Notes under the pieces: generated by a model
What the model saw: only the letters and a program-made list of their open reading frames with translations
What the model was told of the DNA's origin: nothing
Database searches by the model: none
Part shown: positions 18,321 to 26,107 of the stretch, one piece after another
Layout of the letters: each line of letters begins with the position of its first letter
How positions within the stretch are numbered: the first letter of the stretch is position 1
Made by a program: the position numbers and the translations under genes
From: Streptomyces himastatinicus ATCC 53653
GTDB lineage: Bacteria; Actinomycetota; Actinomycetes; Streptomycetales; Streptomycetaceae
DNA length: 39,424 nt
NCBI RefSeq assembly: GCF_000158915.1
Contig: NZ_GG657754.1
Location: 4,291,540 to 4,330,963 of the forward strand
Direction of reading: 5' to 3'

Positions 18321-18349
18321 GTATCACAGGTTCGAATCCTGCCGGGGGC
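18321..18349 (+). repeat. copy of tRNA-Arg 3' end (candidate attachment-site scar)
   Basis: 27 of 29 bases match tRNA-Arg(CCT) positions 361-389, with 23 consecutive identical bases (18327-18349 against 367-389). It covers the variable loop, T arm and 3' acceptor strand only; no 5' acceptor strand, D arm or anticodon arm is recognisable upstream. Direct duplication of a tRNA 3' end is the usual trace of integrase-mediated insertion. The copies face the same way and bracket about 18 kb. Confidence 0.75.
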
Positions 18350-18373
18350 CCCGGACCGGTCATGGTCCGGGGC
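18348..18373. terminator. hairpin directly after tRNA-derived repeat
   Basis: GCCCCGGACC at 18348-18357 pairs with GGTCCGGGGC at 18364-18373 around the loop GGTCAT: a perfect 10-bp stem starting at the last bases of the tRNA copy. No U-tract is seen. It may be a terminator brought along with the tRNA-like segment. Confidence 0.5.
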
Positions 18374-18422
18374 GTTGGGCATGCAGGGCGCCGTCAGAGT
18401 CGAAGGCCCGGCAGGTCGCCCG

Positions 18423-18746
18423 TCAGTGGCGTACGCACGGCTCGAATACCCACCCTCGCTTGTTGCCAGGGGCGGGCACCTTGAGCCAGACCGTTGAGGT
18501 CTCCCCGCAACTGGTTGCCTTGCCTCCATAACGCTCCGCCTTGTAGATGCACACGCTTGACCCCCTCATGTACGTGCCCATCGATGCGGCGCGTGGGGAA
18601 GGGCTGTCGCGGATGGTCAGCTTTGCCCTTGTGTATCCGTCCGTACAGGCTGCTGCCGACGAGTCGGCGGAGGCGATGGAGGCTCCCGCCAAGGTGGTGA
18701 CGGCCATCAAGGCCCCGGTCAGTCCGGCGGTGATGCTCCTGCGCAT
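18423..18746 (-). CDS. small secreted SH3-like protein
   Basis: 107 residues from the ATG at 18746, which has AGGAG 9 nt upstream. A Sec signal peptide (MRRSITAGLTGALMAVTTLAG, cleavage near ASA-DSS) leads to a mature domain of about 80 residues. AKLTIRDSPSPRAASMGTYMRGSSVCIY and TSTVWLKVPAPGNKRGWVF follow the pattern of bacterial SH3 domains, which bind peptidoglycan or proteins at the wall. It has four Cys residues in the mature part, likely two disulfides. No enzymatic partner domain is present, so it is a stand-alone exported module of unknown role. Confidence 0.78.
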   Translation of the reverse strand: MRRSITAGLTGALMAVTTLAGASIASADSSAAACTDGYTRAKLTIRDSPSPRAASMGTYMRGSSVCIYKAERYGGKATSCGETSTVWLKVPAPGNKRGWVFEPCVRH

Positions 18747-18828
18747 GTGACTCAACTCCTGTGGCAGACCGTGCGTGGTCCGGCGGTTCCGGATGGCTTC
18801 ACTCTTCCGCTCGGTCCGGGTGCGGACG

Positions 18829-19650
18829 TCAGTCCGCGGGGTGATCCACCTCCGCCGTTGGGGGGAGCGGCCGTCCGACCTTCCGGTCCATGCGCTGGAG
18901 CTTGGTCCAGCCCGTCCAGCCTCGTTGCTTCAGCAGCTCGATCAGCCGGCGAGCGGGCGGGATGGTGTCGAAGGCCAGGGTGTCCATCAGGGCTACGAGC
19001 GGGGGCTCGAGGTCGGCGTCGTCGACGTAGGTCTCGCCCCGGTCGTCGGCGAGCTGGGTGAGGTAGGTGGCCAGTTGGTCGGCCAGGTCGGTCAGGCGGG
19101 GGTCGTCGTCGGGGTGGGTCAGGGCCTGGTGCAGGGTGCGGTAGAAGGCGATGAACCGCGGGTCGGCGATCTGCTGCCGTTTGCGGGCCATCCACTCCGG
19201 GACCCGGTCGGGTGAGTGGGCGGCCAGCGGGATCCAGCCGTCGCGTTCGGCCTCGACGATCCGTTCGTCGACACCGAGAGCACGGAGGTGGTCGAGGAAG
19301 TCGACCACCTCCTGGGGCAGGGCCAGGTTGTCACCGGCGGCCAGGCGGGCGATCTGCTCGCGGTGGCGCTGACGGTCTTGGATCTCCGTAAGCAGGCGCT
19401 GGTCGATGTCCGCGACCGCCGTGGCGAACTCCTCCGCGTCAGCCTGGAGCAGTTCGCGTACGCGCGCCAGCGGGACCCCGGCCTCGGCGAGGGTACGGAT
19501 CTTGATCAGCTCGACCACGGCGCCCGCGTCGTACCTCCGGTAGCCGGAGTGGTCCCGCTCCGGCTCCGGCAGCAGCCCCTTGGCGTGGTAATGCCGCACC
19601 GCGCGCACCGTCACTCCGGCGTACGACGCCAGCTCGCCGATGGTCAGCAT
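18829..19650 (-). CDS. MerR-family transcriptional regulator
   Basis: 273 residues. The N-terminal MerR HTH is LTIGELASYAGVTVRAVRHY, with wing KGLLPEPERDHSGYRRYD. A dimerisation helix (LIKIRTLAEAGVPLARVRELL) follows, then a long helical C-terminal domain of about 170 residues without the Cys pattern of metal sensors, so it probably senses a small organic molecule or none. Its ATG overlaps the hydrolase stop by 7 nt (ATGCTGA), so it is the last cistron of the SDR/hydrolase/MerR operon. It may regulate that operon; no clear long-spacer MerR promoter was recognised. Confidence 0.88.
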   Translation of the reverse strand: MLTIGELASYAGVTVRAVRHYHAKGLLPEPERDHSGYRRYDAGAVVELIKIRTLAEAGVPLARVRELLQADAEEFATAVADIDQRLLTEIQDRQRHREQIARLAAGDNLALPQEVVDFLDHLRALGVDERIVEAERDGWIPLAAHSPDRVPEWMARKRQQIADPRFIAFYRTLHQALTHPDDDPRLTDLADQLATYLTQLADDRGETYVDDADLEPPLVALMDTLAFDTIPPARRLIELLKQRGWTGWTKLQRMDRKVGRPLPPTAEVDHPAD

Positions 19651-20420
19651 CCGGGCAGTTTACGAATGGTCTCCGCAATGTGCGGGGCGTGGGTGAAGAC
19701 CAGGCGGTGGTCGGCGTCGAGCCAGGTCGTGGAGGTGTGCGGTCGTTCGCGTACGAGACGTTCGACGCCCGTACGCCAGAGGCGGTTGTGCCGTGGCGCG
19801 CGGCCTTCGGTGCCCGCGATAGACGTCGACATGATCATGGTGATGGGGTGGTCGATCTTCCGATAGCGGTCGAGGATCGCAGACCGGACCACGTCGATTT
19901 CTCGGTTGAGGGCGTGGATGTGCTGGGCGGTGAGCAGCACTTGGTGTGCGGTGCCCTTGTTCTGTTCGGCTGCTTGCGCCAGTTCGTCCGCCAGGGCGCG
20001 GAATTCCGCCTGGTCGGTCTCGGTGATGAACGGTTCGGGCAACGGATTCGCGCCGTCGATGAGGACGAGCCCGGCGATGGCGTCAGGGCGCTCGGAGGCG
20101 TAGTGCACGGCCAGGTCCGCGCCCAGCGAGTAGCCCACCAGCAGCGGTGCCGTGGGCAGGTCGAGGTCCGCCAGTACGGCGACGAGATCGCTCAGGAACG
20201 CGTCGAAGGAGTATCGGTCGGAGGCCGAGGCGAGGCCATGGCCCCTGAGGTCGAAGGTCGTCACGTCGTAGTCATGTCTGAGGAGCGCGGTCAGTTCGTG
20301 CAGGTCGGCCTGGGTGGAGTTCAGGCCGGGGCACAGGACCAGCGGGCGTCCGCGGCCGCCCCGGGTTGTCGGGATCGTGACGCCGTCGTGGTGGATCATC
20401 TTCGTCGCCATGCCGGTCAT
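19644..20420 (-). CDS. alpha/beta-hydrolase fold protein
   Basis: 258 residues from the ATG at 20420; a second ATG at 20411 is possible. The fold is clear: RPLVLCPGLNSTQADLHEL for the oxyanion loop, DYDVTTFDLRGHGLASAS, the nucleophile elbow VGYSLGADLAV (Ser in GYSLG), a GLVLIDGANPL strand, and a C-terminal ADHRLVFTHAPHIAETI with the candidate catalytic His. No lid-specific motif allows a substrate call; esterase or lactonase activity is possible. It is 26 bp after the SDR gene and overlaps the MerR gene, so all three form one transcript. Confidence 0.87.
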   Translation of the reverse strand: MTGMATKMIHHDGVTIPTTRGGRGRPLVLCPGLNSTQADLHELTALLRHDYDVTTFDLRGHGLASASDRYSFDAFLSDLVAVLADLDLPTAPLLVGYSLGADLAVHYASERPDAIAGLVLIDGANPLPEPFITETDQAEFRALADELAQAAEQNKGTAHQVLLTAQHIHALNREIDVVRSAILDRYRKIDHPITMIMSTSIAGTEGRAPRHNRLWRTGVERLVRERPHTSTTWLDADHRLVFTHAPHIAETIRKLPGC

Positions 20421-20446
20421 GCTGAGGGGTTGCCCCTGCGGCAGGG

Positions 20447-21355
20447 TCAAGGCGACGGCCTCGTGAACCGTTCGACGGCGTCCCAGAGTTCGCCCTCGCG
20501 CCGCGGGTCGTAGGACTCCTCGGACGAACGCGCCTCGCGGCCGCGGTCGACGTACGACCCGGTCGGCGCCCTGGTCGTGCCGAGCACGACATCGGCGAGG
20601 TAGCGGCCCGCGGCACCGCGGGTGGTGGCGAACGGGGTGAGGGTCATCGCGGGCAGGATGCGGCGCATCGCGAAGCGGGAGAGGGGGTCCGCGTGGCGGG
20701 CGAGCCCGGTGCCGGGGACGAAGCCGGGGTTGTACGCGACGGCGTCGATGCCGGTCGGCAGGCGGCGCGCGTACTCGTGGACGAGGTAGATCGTGGCCAG
20801 CTTGCTCGTCGCGTACGCGGTGCGCCCGGCGGCGGTGGTGCCCGGCCTGGGGAAGGCGCCGGTGCGGGCCAGGATATCCGGGGACTTCCATGCCGGGCCG
20901 GGCACCATGCCCAGGTTGTGCCGGAGGTCGCCGAAGTGGGTGTCACTGGCGGTGATCACGATCCGGGCGGCCGCGGTGAAGTGGCCCTGGAGCAGGCGGA
21001 TGAGGAGGTGGTGGGCGAGCACGTTGACCGTGAAGGTGGACTCGAAGCCGTCGGGGCCCTCGGTCAGGGCGTTGGTGTGCTGCACGCCCGCGTTGCCCAC
21101 GTAGGCGCGCAGCGGCGGGAGTGCGCCGCTGTCGAGCCGGGCGCGGATCTCGGTGGCGGCGGAGCGGACGCTGCGGAGGGAGCCGAGGTCCGCCGGGACG
21201 TACGAGACCGTACGCCCGCCCGTGGCGAGCTGTACGCCGGAGGCTTCGCGGGCGACGACGAGGAGGTGCGTGTCCGGCGAACGGCGCAGGATCTGCTCCG
21301 CGGCGACGCGGCCGATGCCGCGGGTCGCGCCTGTCATGACAAGGGTGTGCTGCAC
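20447..21355 (-). CDS. short-chain dehydrogenase/reductase
   Basis: 302 residues from a GTG at 21355 with AAGGAG 6 nt upstream. The cofactor motif TGATRGIG opens the Rossmann fold. DLGSLRSVRSAA and NAGVQ follow, ITASDTHF supplies the catalytic Ser region, and YATSKLA gives the Tyr-x-x-x-Lys pair. About 300 residues with a C-terminal extension (RYLADVVLGTTRAPTGSYVDRGRE) places it among protochlorophyllide-reductase/WWOX-like SDRs. The substrate is unknown. It is divergent from an XRE/MmyB regulator, a pairing seen repeatedly in Streptomyces, where the regulator is thought to control the SDR. Confidence 0.88.
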   Translation of the reverse strand: MQHTLVMTGATRGIGRVAAEQILRRSPDTHLLVVAREASGVQLATGGRTVSYVPADLGSLRSVRSAATEIRARLDSGALPPLRAYVGNAGVQHTNALTEGPDGFESTFTVNVLAHHLLIRLLQGHFTAAARIVITASDTHFGDLRHNLGMVPGPAWKSPDILARTGAFPRPGTTAAGRTAYATSKLATIYLVHEYARRLPTGIDAVAYNPGFVPGTGLARHADPLSRFAMRRILPAMTLTPFATTRGAAGRYLADVVLGTTRAPTGSYVDRGREARSSEESYDPRREGELWDAVERFTRPSP

Positions 21356-21496
21356 GGGAGGCTCCTTCACTGATCCGCCCGGCGTGGGCGCGCCCCCCAC
21401 GTTCGCCGCGACCATCGCCCACCGACCAGTGCCATGCCCGTCACTAGGACTGGCAGTACCCATGCTGATGTGGCGCGGGGCAGCGAGAATGCGTCC

Positions 21497-22378
21497 ATGG
21501 GTTCCTCCCGCTCCGGCTTCGCCACGCTCCTGCGCGCCTGGCGCGACCGCCTCTCCCCGGCCGACGCCGGTTTCGCCGTGACGCCCGACCGCCGTGCCCC
21601 GGGGCTGCGCCGCGAGGAACTGGCGCAGCTGGCCGGGCTCTCTGTCGACTACGTCCTACGGCTGGAGCAGGGGCGCGCCACGAACCCATCGGCCCAGGTC
21701 GTCGGCGCCCTCGCCCGTTCCCTCCAGCTCTCCCGCGCCGAACGCGACCAGCTGTACCGGAGCGCCGGGCTCCTGCCGCCGCGGGATGGGACGGTCAGCA
21801 CCCATGTGCCCGCGGGAATCCAACGGCTCGCGGGGCGGCTGGGCGACGTCCCGATCGGGGTGTTCACCGCCGACTGGACCCTGGTGTGGTGGAACGCCGC
21901 GTGGGCCGCCCTGCTCGGCGACCCCGCCGTCCTCCCGCCCTCCGAACGCAACCTCGCCCGCGCCCTGTTCGGCAGCGGTGTCGCGCACGCCGCGATGACC
22001 ACGGTGCGGTCCGAGCGCGGTCAGGACGCCTTCAAGGCGTCGATCGTCGCCGACCTCAAGGACGCCGTGTCCCGCTACCCCCGTGACGTCCAGCTCGACC
22101 GTCTCGTCGGCGAGCTGCGCGGTGCGTCCGACGCCTTCGCGCATCACTGGGCCGCGCGGACGGCCGCCGTCCAGCACACCACCGACCGGAAGACGATCCG
22201 GCACCCGGAGGTCGGCGACATCCTGCTCGACTGCGACGTCCTCATCGTCCCGGGCGCGGACCTGCGCATGGTGACCTACACGGCGGCGACCGGGAGCAGC
22301 GACGCGGCGAAGCTCGACCTGCTGCGGGTCACGGGTGTCCGTAGGCCCGTAGCCGCCAACTGGCCGACCACGCCGTAG
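21497..22378 (+). CDS. XRE-family regulator with MmyB-like ligand-binding domain
   Basis: 293 residues. The HTH lies in the first 80 residues (PGLRREELAQLAGLSVDYVLRLEQGRATNPS then AQVVGALARSLQLS). The C-terminal PAS-like MmyB domain starts around VPIGVFTADWTLVWWNAAWAALLGD and includes the DVQLDRLVGELRGASDAFAHHW helix. The MmyB domain is reported in related proteins to hold a fatty-acid-like ligand. Divergent placement from the SDR operon, 141 bp apart, suggests it controls that operon. The ATG at 21497 is chosen because homologues begin just before the HTH. Confidence 0.9.
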   Translation: MGSSRSGFATLLRAWRDRLSPADAGFAVTPDRRAPGLRREELAQLAGLSVDYVLRLEQGRATNPSAQVVGALARSLQLSRAERDQLYRSAGLLPPRDGTVSTHVPAGIQRLAGRLGDVPIGVFTADWTLVWWNAAWAALLGDPAVLPPSERNLARALFGSGVAHAAMTTVRSERGQDAFKASIVADLKDAVSRYPRDVQLDRLVGELRGASDAFAHHWAARTAAVQHTTDRKTIRHPEVGDILLDCDVLIVPGADLRMVTYTAATGSSDAAKLDLLRVTGVRRPVAANWPTTP

Positions 22379-22388
22379 GGTTCGGATC

Positions 22389-22622
22389 ATGGTGACTGCG
22401 ACGGTGCGCGAGTGGCACGAGGAAGAAGGGTGGGGCGTACTCGACTGCGTCGAGACTCCCGGTGGCTGCTGGGGCCACTTCTCCCACATCGAGATGGCGG
22501 GATTCGCCACGCTGTCACCAGGGCAGCACGTCGAGCTCGAATGGGAAGCGCCCGGCTTCGAACAGGACGGGTACGAGTACCGCGCGGTGCGCATCGTCCC
22601 TCGGACGGGTCACGGCGGCTGA
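22389..22622 (+). CDS. atypical cold-shock-domain protein
   Basis: 77 residues. TATVREWHEEEGWGVLDC, then GGCWGHFSHIEMAGFATLSPGQHVELEWEAPGFEQDGYEYRAVRI, follows the five-strand OB fold of CspA proteins. The nucleic-acid motifs are degenerate: the RNP1-like KGFGFI is EGWGVL and the RNP2-like VFVHFS is CWGHFS, so two ring-stacking Phe residues are lost. Single-stranded nucleic-acid binding may therefore be weak or altered. It lies 10 bp after the XRE/MmyB gene and may be co-transcribed. Confidence 0.82.
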   Translation: MVTATVREWHEEEGWGVLDCVETPGGCWGHFSHIEMAGFATLSPGQHVELEWEAPGFEQDGYEYRAVRIVPRTGHGG

Positions 22623-22624
22623 AC

Positions 22625-23401
22625 CTAGAGGGGCTCGCCGGGGATGGCCAGGTAGGCCGCGCGGAGTTGGGCGAGCAGGGGGTGGTCCGTGGCCATCGGG
22701 GTCTCGTCGATGCGCGAGATGGCACGCACACCGATGCTCGTGTTCGTCGCGAAGGCGGCGTGCAGGTGCGGTACGTCCGTGAGCGTCACGGGGGCCGTCG
22801 TGTACGGGGCGTGCTGCTGGAGCAGGGCCATGGTCACTCCCGGCAGGACGTCCGCCTCGGGCCAGACGACGCCCTCGTCCCCGATGAAGCCGACGTTCCA
22901 CGTTCCGCCCTCGGAGATCCGGCCGTCGGGGCCGACGAACAGGGCGTCGTCGTACCCGTCGAGCTGCGCCGTACGGCGGGAGTGGAGCGAGCCGAACAGG
23001 CCGAGGTGCTTGACACCGGGCACATCGCGTTCGTAGCCGACGGTCTTCACCCGCTGCGGAGGCAGCGGCAGCGACGCCGCGGGGCGCACGGTGACGAGGA
23101 TGTGGGGCGTGTCGGCCTTCGCCGGGTGCCCCATGTCGACGTCGGGGTCGAAGACGGTGACGCGGACGACGAACGACCCGCTGCGCCCGCCCGCCGCCTG
23201 CCGGACGTACCGCCGGACCAGCTCGGGGTCCAGCTCCGCGCCGAAGACCGCCTCGCAGTCCCGCACCACCCGCTCAAGGTGCAGCCCGAGGCCGCGTACG
23301 CGCTGATCATCGACGCGCATGCTGGTGAAGTGCCCGTAGTTGGTGAGCGCCAGCGTCAGCAGGGCGTCGGGATCCGCGGGGCGTCCGTTCAGTTCGGCCA
23401 T
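22625..23401 (-). CDS. class IV PLP-dependent aminotransferase/lyase
   Basis: 258 residues, fold type IV (branched-chain aminotransferase / aminodeoxychorismate lyase superfamily). The Schiff-base Lys is in VPGVKHLGLFGSLHSRR, and the cofactor phosphate is bound near EGGTWNVGFIGDEGVVWP. GVTMALLQ and a late ATNTSIGVRAISRID strand are also typical. The start at 23401 (MAELNGRPADP) matches the common N-terminus; the frame extends upstream but without family similarity. Substrate specificity cannot be read from sequence; Streptomyces has several such proteins of uncertain role annotated as PabC-like. It converges with the cold-shock gene. Confidence 0.88.
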   Translation of the reverse strand: MAELNGRPADPDALLTLALTNYGHFTSMRVDDQRVRGLGLHLERVVRDCEAVFGAELDPELVRRYVRQAAGGRSGSFVVRVTVFDPDVDMGHPAKADTPHILVTVRPAASLPLPPQRVKTVGYERDVPGVKHLGLFGSLHSRRTAQLDGYDDALFVGPDGRISEGGTWNVGFIGDEGVVWPEADVLPGVTMALLQQHAPYTTAPVTLTDVPHLHAAFATNTSIGVRAISRIDETPMATDHPLLAQLRAAYLAIPGEPL

Positions 23402-23469
23402 GGCTTCAGGATGGCAGGGGGCGCTGACACCGAGGCCCGTAGGTCGCGCCGGGTCCGACCGGTAAGGTG

Positions 23470-23498
23470 CCGGAACTTTTCGTGATTCTTTCCGGAAC
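23470..23498 (+). promoter_or_regulatory. direct repeat upstream of xylanase gene
   Basis: CCGGAAC occurs at 23470-23476 and 23492-23498, 22 bp apart (about two helical turns), flanking an AT-rich CTTTTCGTGATTCTTT stretch. TTGACT at 23503-23508 could be a -35 element, though the -10 is weak. The site lies 70-100 bp before the ATG, a plausible place for a xylan-responsive regulator. Confidence 0.4.
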
Positions 23499-23569
23499 GC
23501 TGTTGACTGTTGATGTGAGCAGCTCAAAACTCCGAAGCGGAGCGGGGAGGACGAGGAGGGATCACGCAT

Positions 23570-24880
23570 ATGAAGGACGCACCGGCCAGTCGCAGACGCG
23601 GTCGATCAGGGCTGCTCGGCCGTTTCCGGCTGCTCATCAGCGCGGCCTGTACGACGGTGATGGTCGCCGTGTCGGCGTTGGTGCTGCCCGGCACCGCGCA
23701 TGCCGACACGGTCGTCACCACGAACCAGACCGGCACCAACAACGGGTACTACTACTCGTTCTGGACCGACGCGCCGGGGACCGTCTCCATGACCCTGGCC
23801 TCCGGTGGCAGCTACAGCACGTCGTGGCGCAACACCGGGAACTTCGTCGCGGGCAAGGGGTGGAGCAAGGGCGGGCGCAGGAGTGTGACGTACTCGGGCA
23901 CGTTCAACCCGTCCGGCAACGCCTACCTGGCGCTCTACGGGTGGACGTCGAACCCGCTGGTGGAGTACTACGTCGTCGACAACTGGGGCACGTACCGGCC
24001 CACGGGGACGTACAAGGGCACCGTCACCAGCGACGGCGGTACGTACGACATCTACAAGACCACGCGGTACAACGCGCCCTCCGTCGAGGGCACGCGCACC
24101 TTCGACCAGTACTGGAGCGTCCGGCAGTCGAAGCGGACGGGCGGGACGATCACCACCGGCAACCACTTCGACGCCTGGGCGCGTGCCGGGATGCCGCTGG
24201 GCAGCTTCAACTACTACATGATCCTTGCCACCGAGGGCTATCGGAGCAGTGGGAGCTCCAACATCACGGTGAACGGTGCCGGTTCGGTCCCGGCGAAGGC
24301 GGCGTGCAACGGCTACGTCGGGCTCACCTTCGACGACGGGCCGACCAGCAACACACCGGCGCTGCTCAGCGCGCTCAGGCAGAGCGGGCTGCGCGCCACG
24401 ATGTTCAATACGGGCCAGAACGCCGCCGCCAACCCATCCCAGGTGCGGGCCCAGGTCAACGCGGGCATGTGGGTCGCCAACCACAGCTACACCCATCCGC
24501 ACCTGACCCAGCAGAGTCAGGCGCAGATCGACTCGGAGATCTCCCGGACGCAAACGGCCGTCGCGGGCGCGGGTGGCGGCACCCCGAGGCTGTTCCGGCC
24601 GCCGTACGGCGAGACCAACGCGACGGTGAAGTCGGTCGCGGCCAAGTACGGCCTGACCGAGATCCTCTGGAACGTCGACTCGCAGGACTGGAACAACGCC
24701 AGTACCGACGCCATCGTGCAGGCCGCGGGCAGGCTCACCAACGGCCAGGTCATCCTCATGCACGACGGGCCCGCCAACACCCGCGCCGCGATCCCCCGCA
24801 TCGCCCAGGGGCTGGCCCAGCGCGGCCTCTGCGCCGGGATGATCTCCCCGCAGACCGGCCGCGCCGTGGCCCCGACGTAA
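23570..24880 (+). CDS. secreted GH11 endo-xylanase fused to CE4 deacetylase
   Basis: 436 residues; Sec signal peptide cleaved near AHA-DTV (residue 45). The GH11 jelly-roll (about 46-232) cleaves xylan: nucleophile E132 in [10 protein letters not shown] and acid/base E222 in [13 protein letters not shown] short linker leads to a NodB/CE4 domain (about 245-430) with all five motifs: TFDDG (D255, D256), HSYTH (H305, H309), RPPYG, DSQDW (D370, D373) and LMHDG (H398). CE4 members deacetylate acetyl-xylan, or chitin/peptidoglycan; here acetyl-xylan fits the partner. Two-domain GH11-CE4 enzymes are known from actinobacteria. No carbohydrate-binding module is present. AGGAGG lies upstream of the ATG. 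Confidence 0.95.
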   Translation: MKDAPASRRRGRSGLLGRFRLLISAACTTVMVAVSALVLPGTAHADTVVTTNQTGTNNGYYYSFWTDAPGTVSMTLASGGSYSTSWRNTGNFVAGKGWSKGGRRSVTYSGTFNPSGNAYLALYGWTSNPLVEYYVVDNWGTYRPTGTYKGTVTSDGGTYDIYKTTRYNAPSVEGTRTFDQYWSVRQSKRTGGTITTGNHFDAWARAGMPLGSFNYYMILATEGYRSSGSSNITVNGAGSVPAKAACNGYVGLTFDDGPTSNTPALLSALRQSGLRATMFNTGQNAAANPSQVRAQVNAGMWVANHSYTHPHLTQQSQAQIDSEISRTQTAVAGAGGGTPRLFRPPYGETNATVKSVAAKYGLTEILWNVDSQDWNNASTDAIVQAAGRLTNGQVILMHDGPANTRAAIPRIAQGLAQRGLCAGMISPQTGRAVAPT

Positions 24881-24886
24881 CAAGGC

Positions 24887-25981
24887 TCAGGCGTTCAGCG
24901 CGTCGATCAGGGCCTTCGTCACGTCCTCGGTCGTCGCCGTGCCGCCCAGGTCGCGGGGGAGGACCCCCGCGGCCGTCGTCGCCTCGATGGCCTTGTGGAG
25001 GCGGGCCGCGGCGTCGGGGAGGCCGAGGTGGTCCAGCATGAGGGCCGCGCTGCCGACCGCGCCGATGGGGTTGGCCAGGCCCTGACCCGCGATGTCGGGG
25101 GCGGAGCCGTGGACGGGCTCGAACATGCTGGGGAAGCGGCGCTCGGGGTTGAGGTTCGCGCTGGCGGCCAGGCCCAGGCTGCCCGCCAGCGCGCTGCCGA
25201 GGTCGGAGAGGATGTCGGCGTTGAGGTTGGAGGCGACGACGACCGACAGGTCCTCGGGGTGGAGGACGAACTTCGCGGACATCGCGTCCACGAGGACGCT
25301 CTCGGTCTCCACGTCCGGGTAGTCCGCGGCGACGCGCCGGAAGACGTCGTCCCACAGGACCATGCCGTACTGCTGGGCGTTGCTCTTGGTGACGGACGAG
25401 ACCTTGCGGCGGGTACGGGTGCGGGCCAGGTCGAAGGCGAAGCGGAGGATCCGTTCGCAGCCGACCTCGGTGAACAGGGCCGACTGGACGGCGACTTCGC
25501 CGCCCGGGCCGCGTCCGGAGAGGTTGCGGCCGCCGAGGCCCGCGTATTCGCCCTCGCTGTTCTCCCGGACGACGACCCAGTCCAGCTCGGTGGTGTCGGC
25601 CTTGCGCAGGGGGCTGGTGACGCCGGGCAGGAACTGCACGGGGCGGATGTTGGCCCACTGGTCGAAGCTCTGGCAGATCTTGAGGCGCAGACCCCACAAG
25701 CTGATGTGGTCGGGGACGGTGGGCCAGCCGACCGCGCCGAAGTAGATGGCGTCGAAGTCCTTGAGGCGGTCCAGGCCGTCGTCGTCGATCATCTTGCCGG
25801 TGCGCTCGTAGTAGCCGCAGCCCCACGGGAACTCCTCCCACGCGAAGGCGAAGGCGTCGTCGGTGTTCCGGGAGTCCTCGGCCAGCGCGTCCAGGACGGC
25901 GCGCCCTGCGGCGACGACCTCCTTGCCCACGCCGTCGGCGGGGATGGCGGCGATGCGGAACGTACGGGGGGCGGCGGTCAT
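24887..25981 (-). CDS. tartrate/D-malate-type decarboxylating dehydrogenase
   Basis: A 364-residue isopropylmalate/isocitrate-dehydrogenase-family enzyme. Family markers are AAIPADGVGKEVV, FGAVGWPTVPDHISLWGLRL, VVVRENSEGEYAG, VTKSNAQQYG (catalytic Lys), the Asp-rich metal/substrate site VVVASNLNADILSD, and FEPVHGSAPDIAGQGLANP. The SLWGLRLKICQ segment and overall length fit the tartrate dehydrogenase/D-malate dehydrogenase subgroup (TtuC/DmlA), which oxidises and decarboxylates D-malate or converts meso-tartrate to D-glycerate with NAD. Glycerate kinase and DctA nearby favour the tartrate-to-glycerate use. GGAGG precedes the ATG. It shares an upstream motif with dctA. Confidence 0.88.
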   Translation of the reverse strand: MTAAPRTFRIAAIPADGVGKEVVAAGRAVLDALAEDSRNTDDAFAFAWEEFPWGCGYYERTGKMIDDDGLDRLKDFDAIYFGAVGWPTVPDHISLWGLRLKICQSFDQWANIRPVQFLPGVTSPLRKADTTELDWVVVRENSEGEYAGLGGRNLSGRGPGGEVAVQSALFTEVGCERILRFAFDLARTRTRRKVSSVTKSNAQQYGMVLWDDVFRRVAADYPDVETESVLVDAMSAKFVLHPEDLSVVVASNLNADILSDLGSALAGSLGLAASANLNPERRFPSMFEPVHGSAPDIAGQGLANPIGAVGSAALMLDHLGLPDAAARLHKAIEATTAAGVLPRDLGGTATTEDVTKALIDALNA

Positions 25982-26041
25982 GGGTGCCTCCGGCTCGCTG
26001 TGGTGAGGTTGGTTCGAGTCAACACAGGGCGGTCGTGGCGC

Positions 26042-26080
26042 GTCCAAGACCTGGTTTCGATGCGACGTATAGGTCTGGCC
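26042..26080 (-). promoter_or_regulatory. shared regulatory element, dehydrogenase copy
   Basis: On the minus strand this reads CCTAT-RCG-NN-GCATCGA (26057-26080), then GGTC-N-TGGAC (26042-26051). It is matched at 29817-29855 upstream of dctA, 28 of 42 bases identical over the aligned stretch. A TTGACT hexamer starts 20 bp downstream (26022), exactly as TTCACT does at dctA. It lies 61-99 bp upstream of the dehydrogenase ATG, as expected for a LysR activator site. Confidence 0.65.
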
Positions 26081-26107
26081 GATGGGTCGGGCGTCATCCG
26101 GAGGGCG

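Noticed and set aside
18251..18529. N-terminal extension of the 148-aa hypothetical gene
   Set aside because: It crosses the tRNA-derived repeat and its hairpin; AGGAAG marks the ATG at 18250 as the start.
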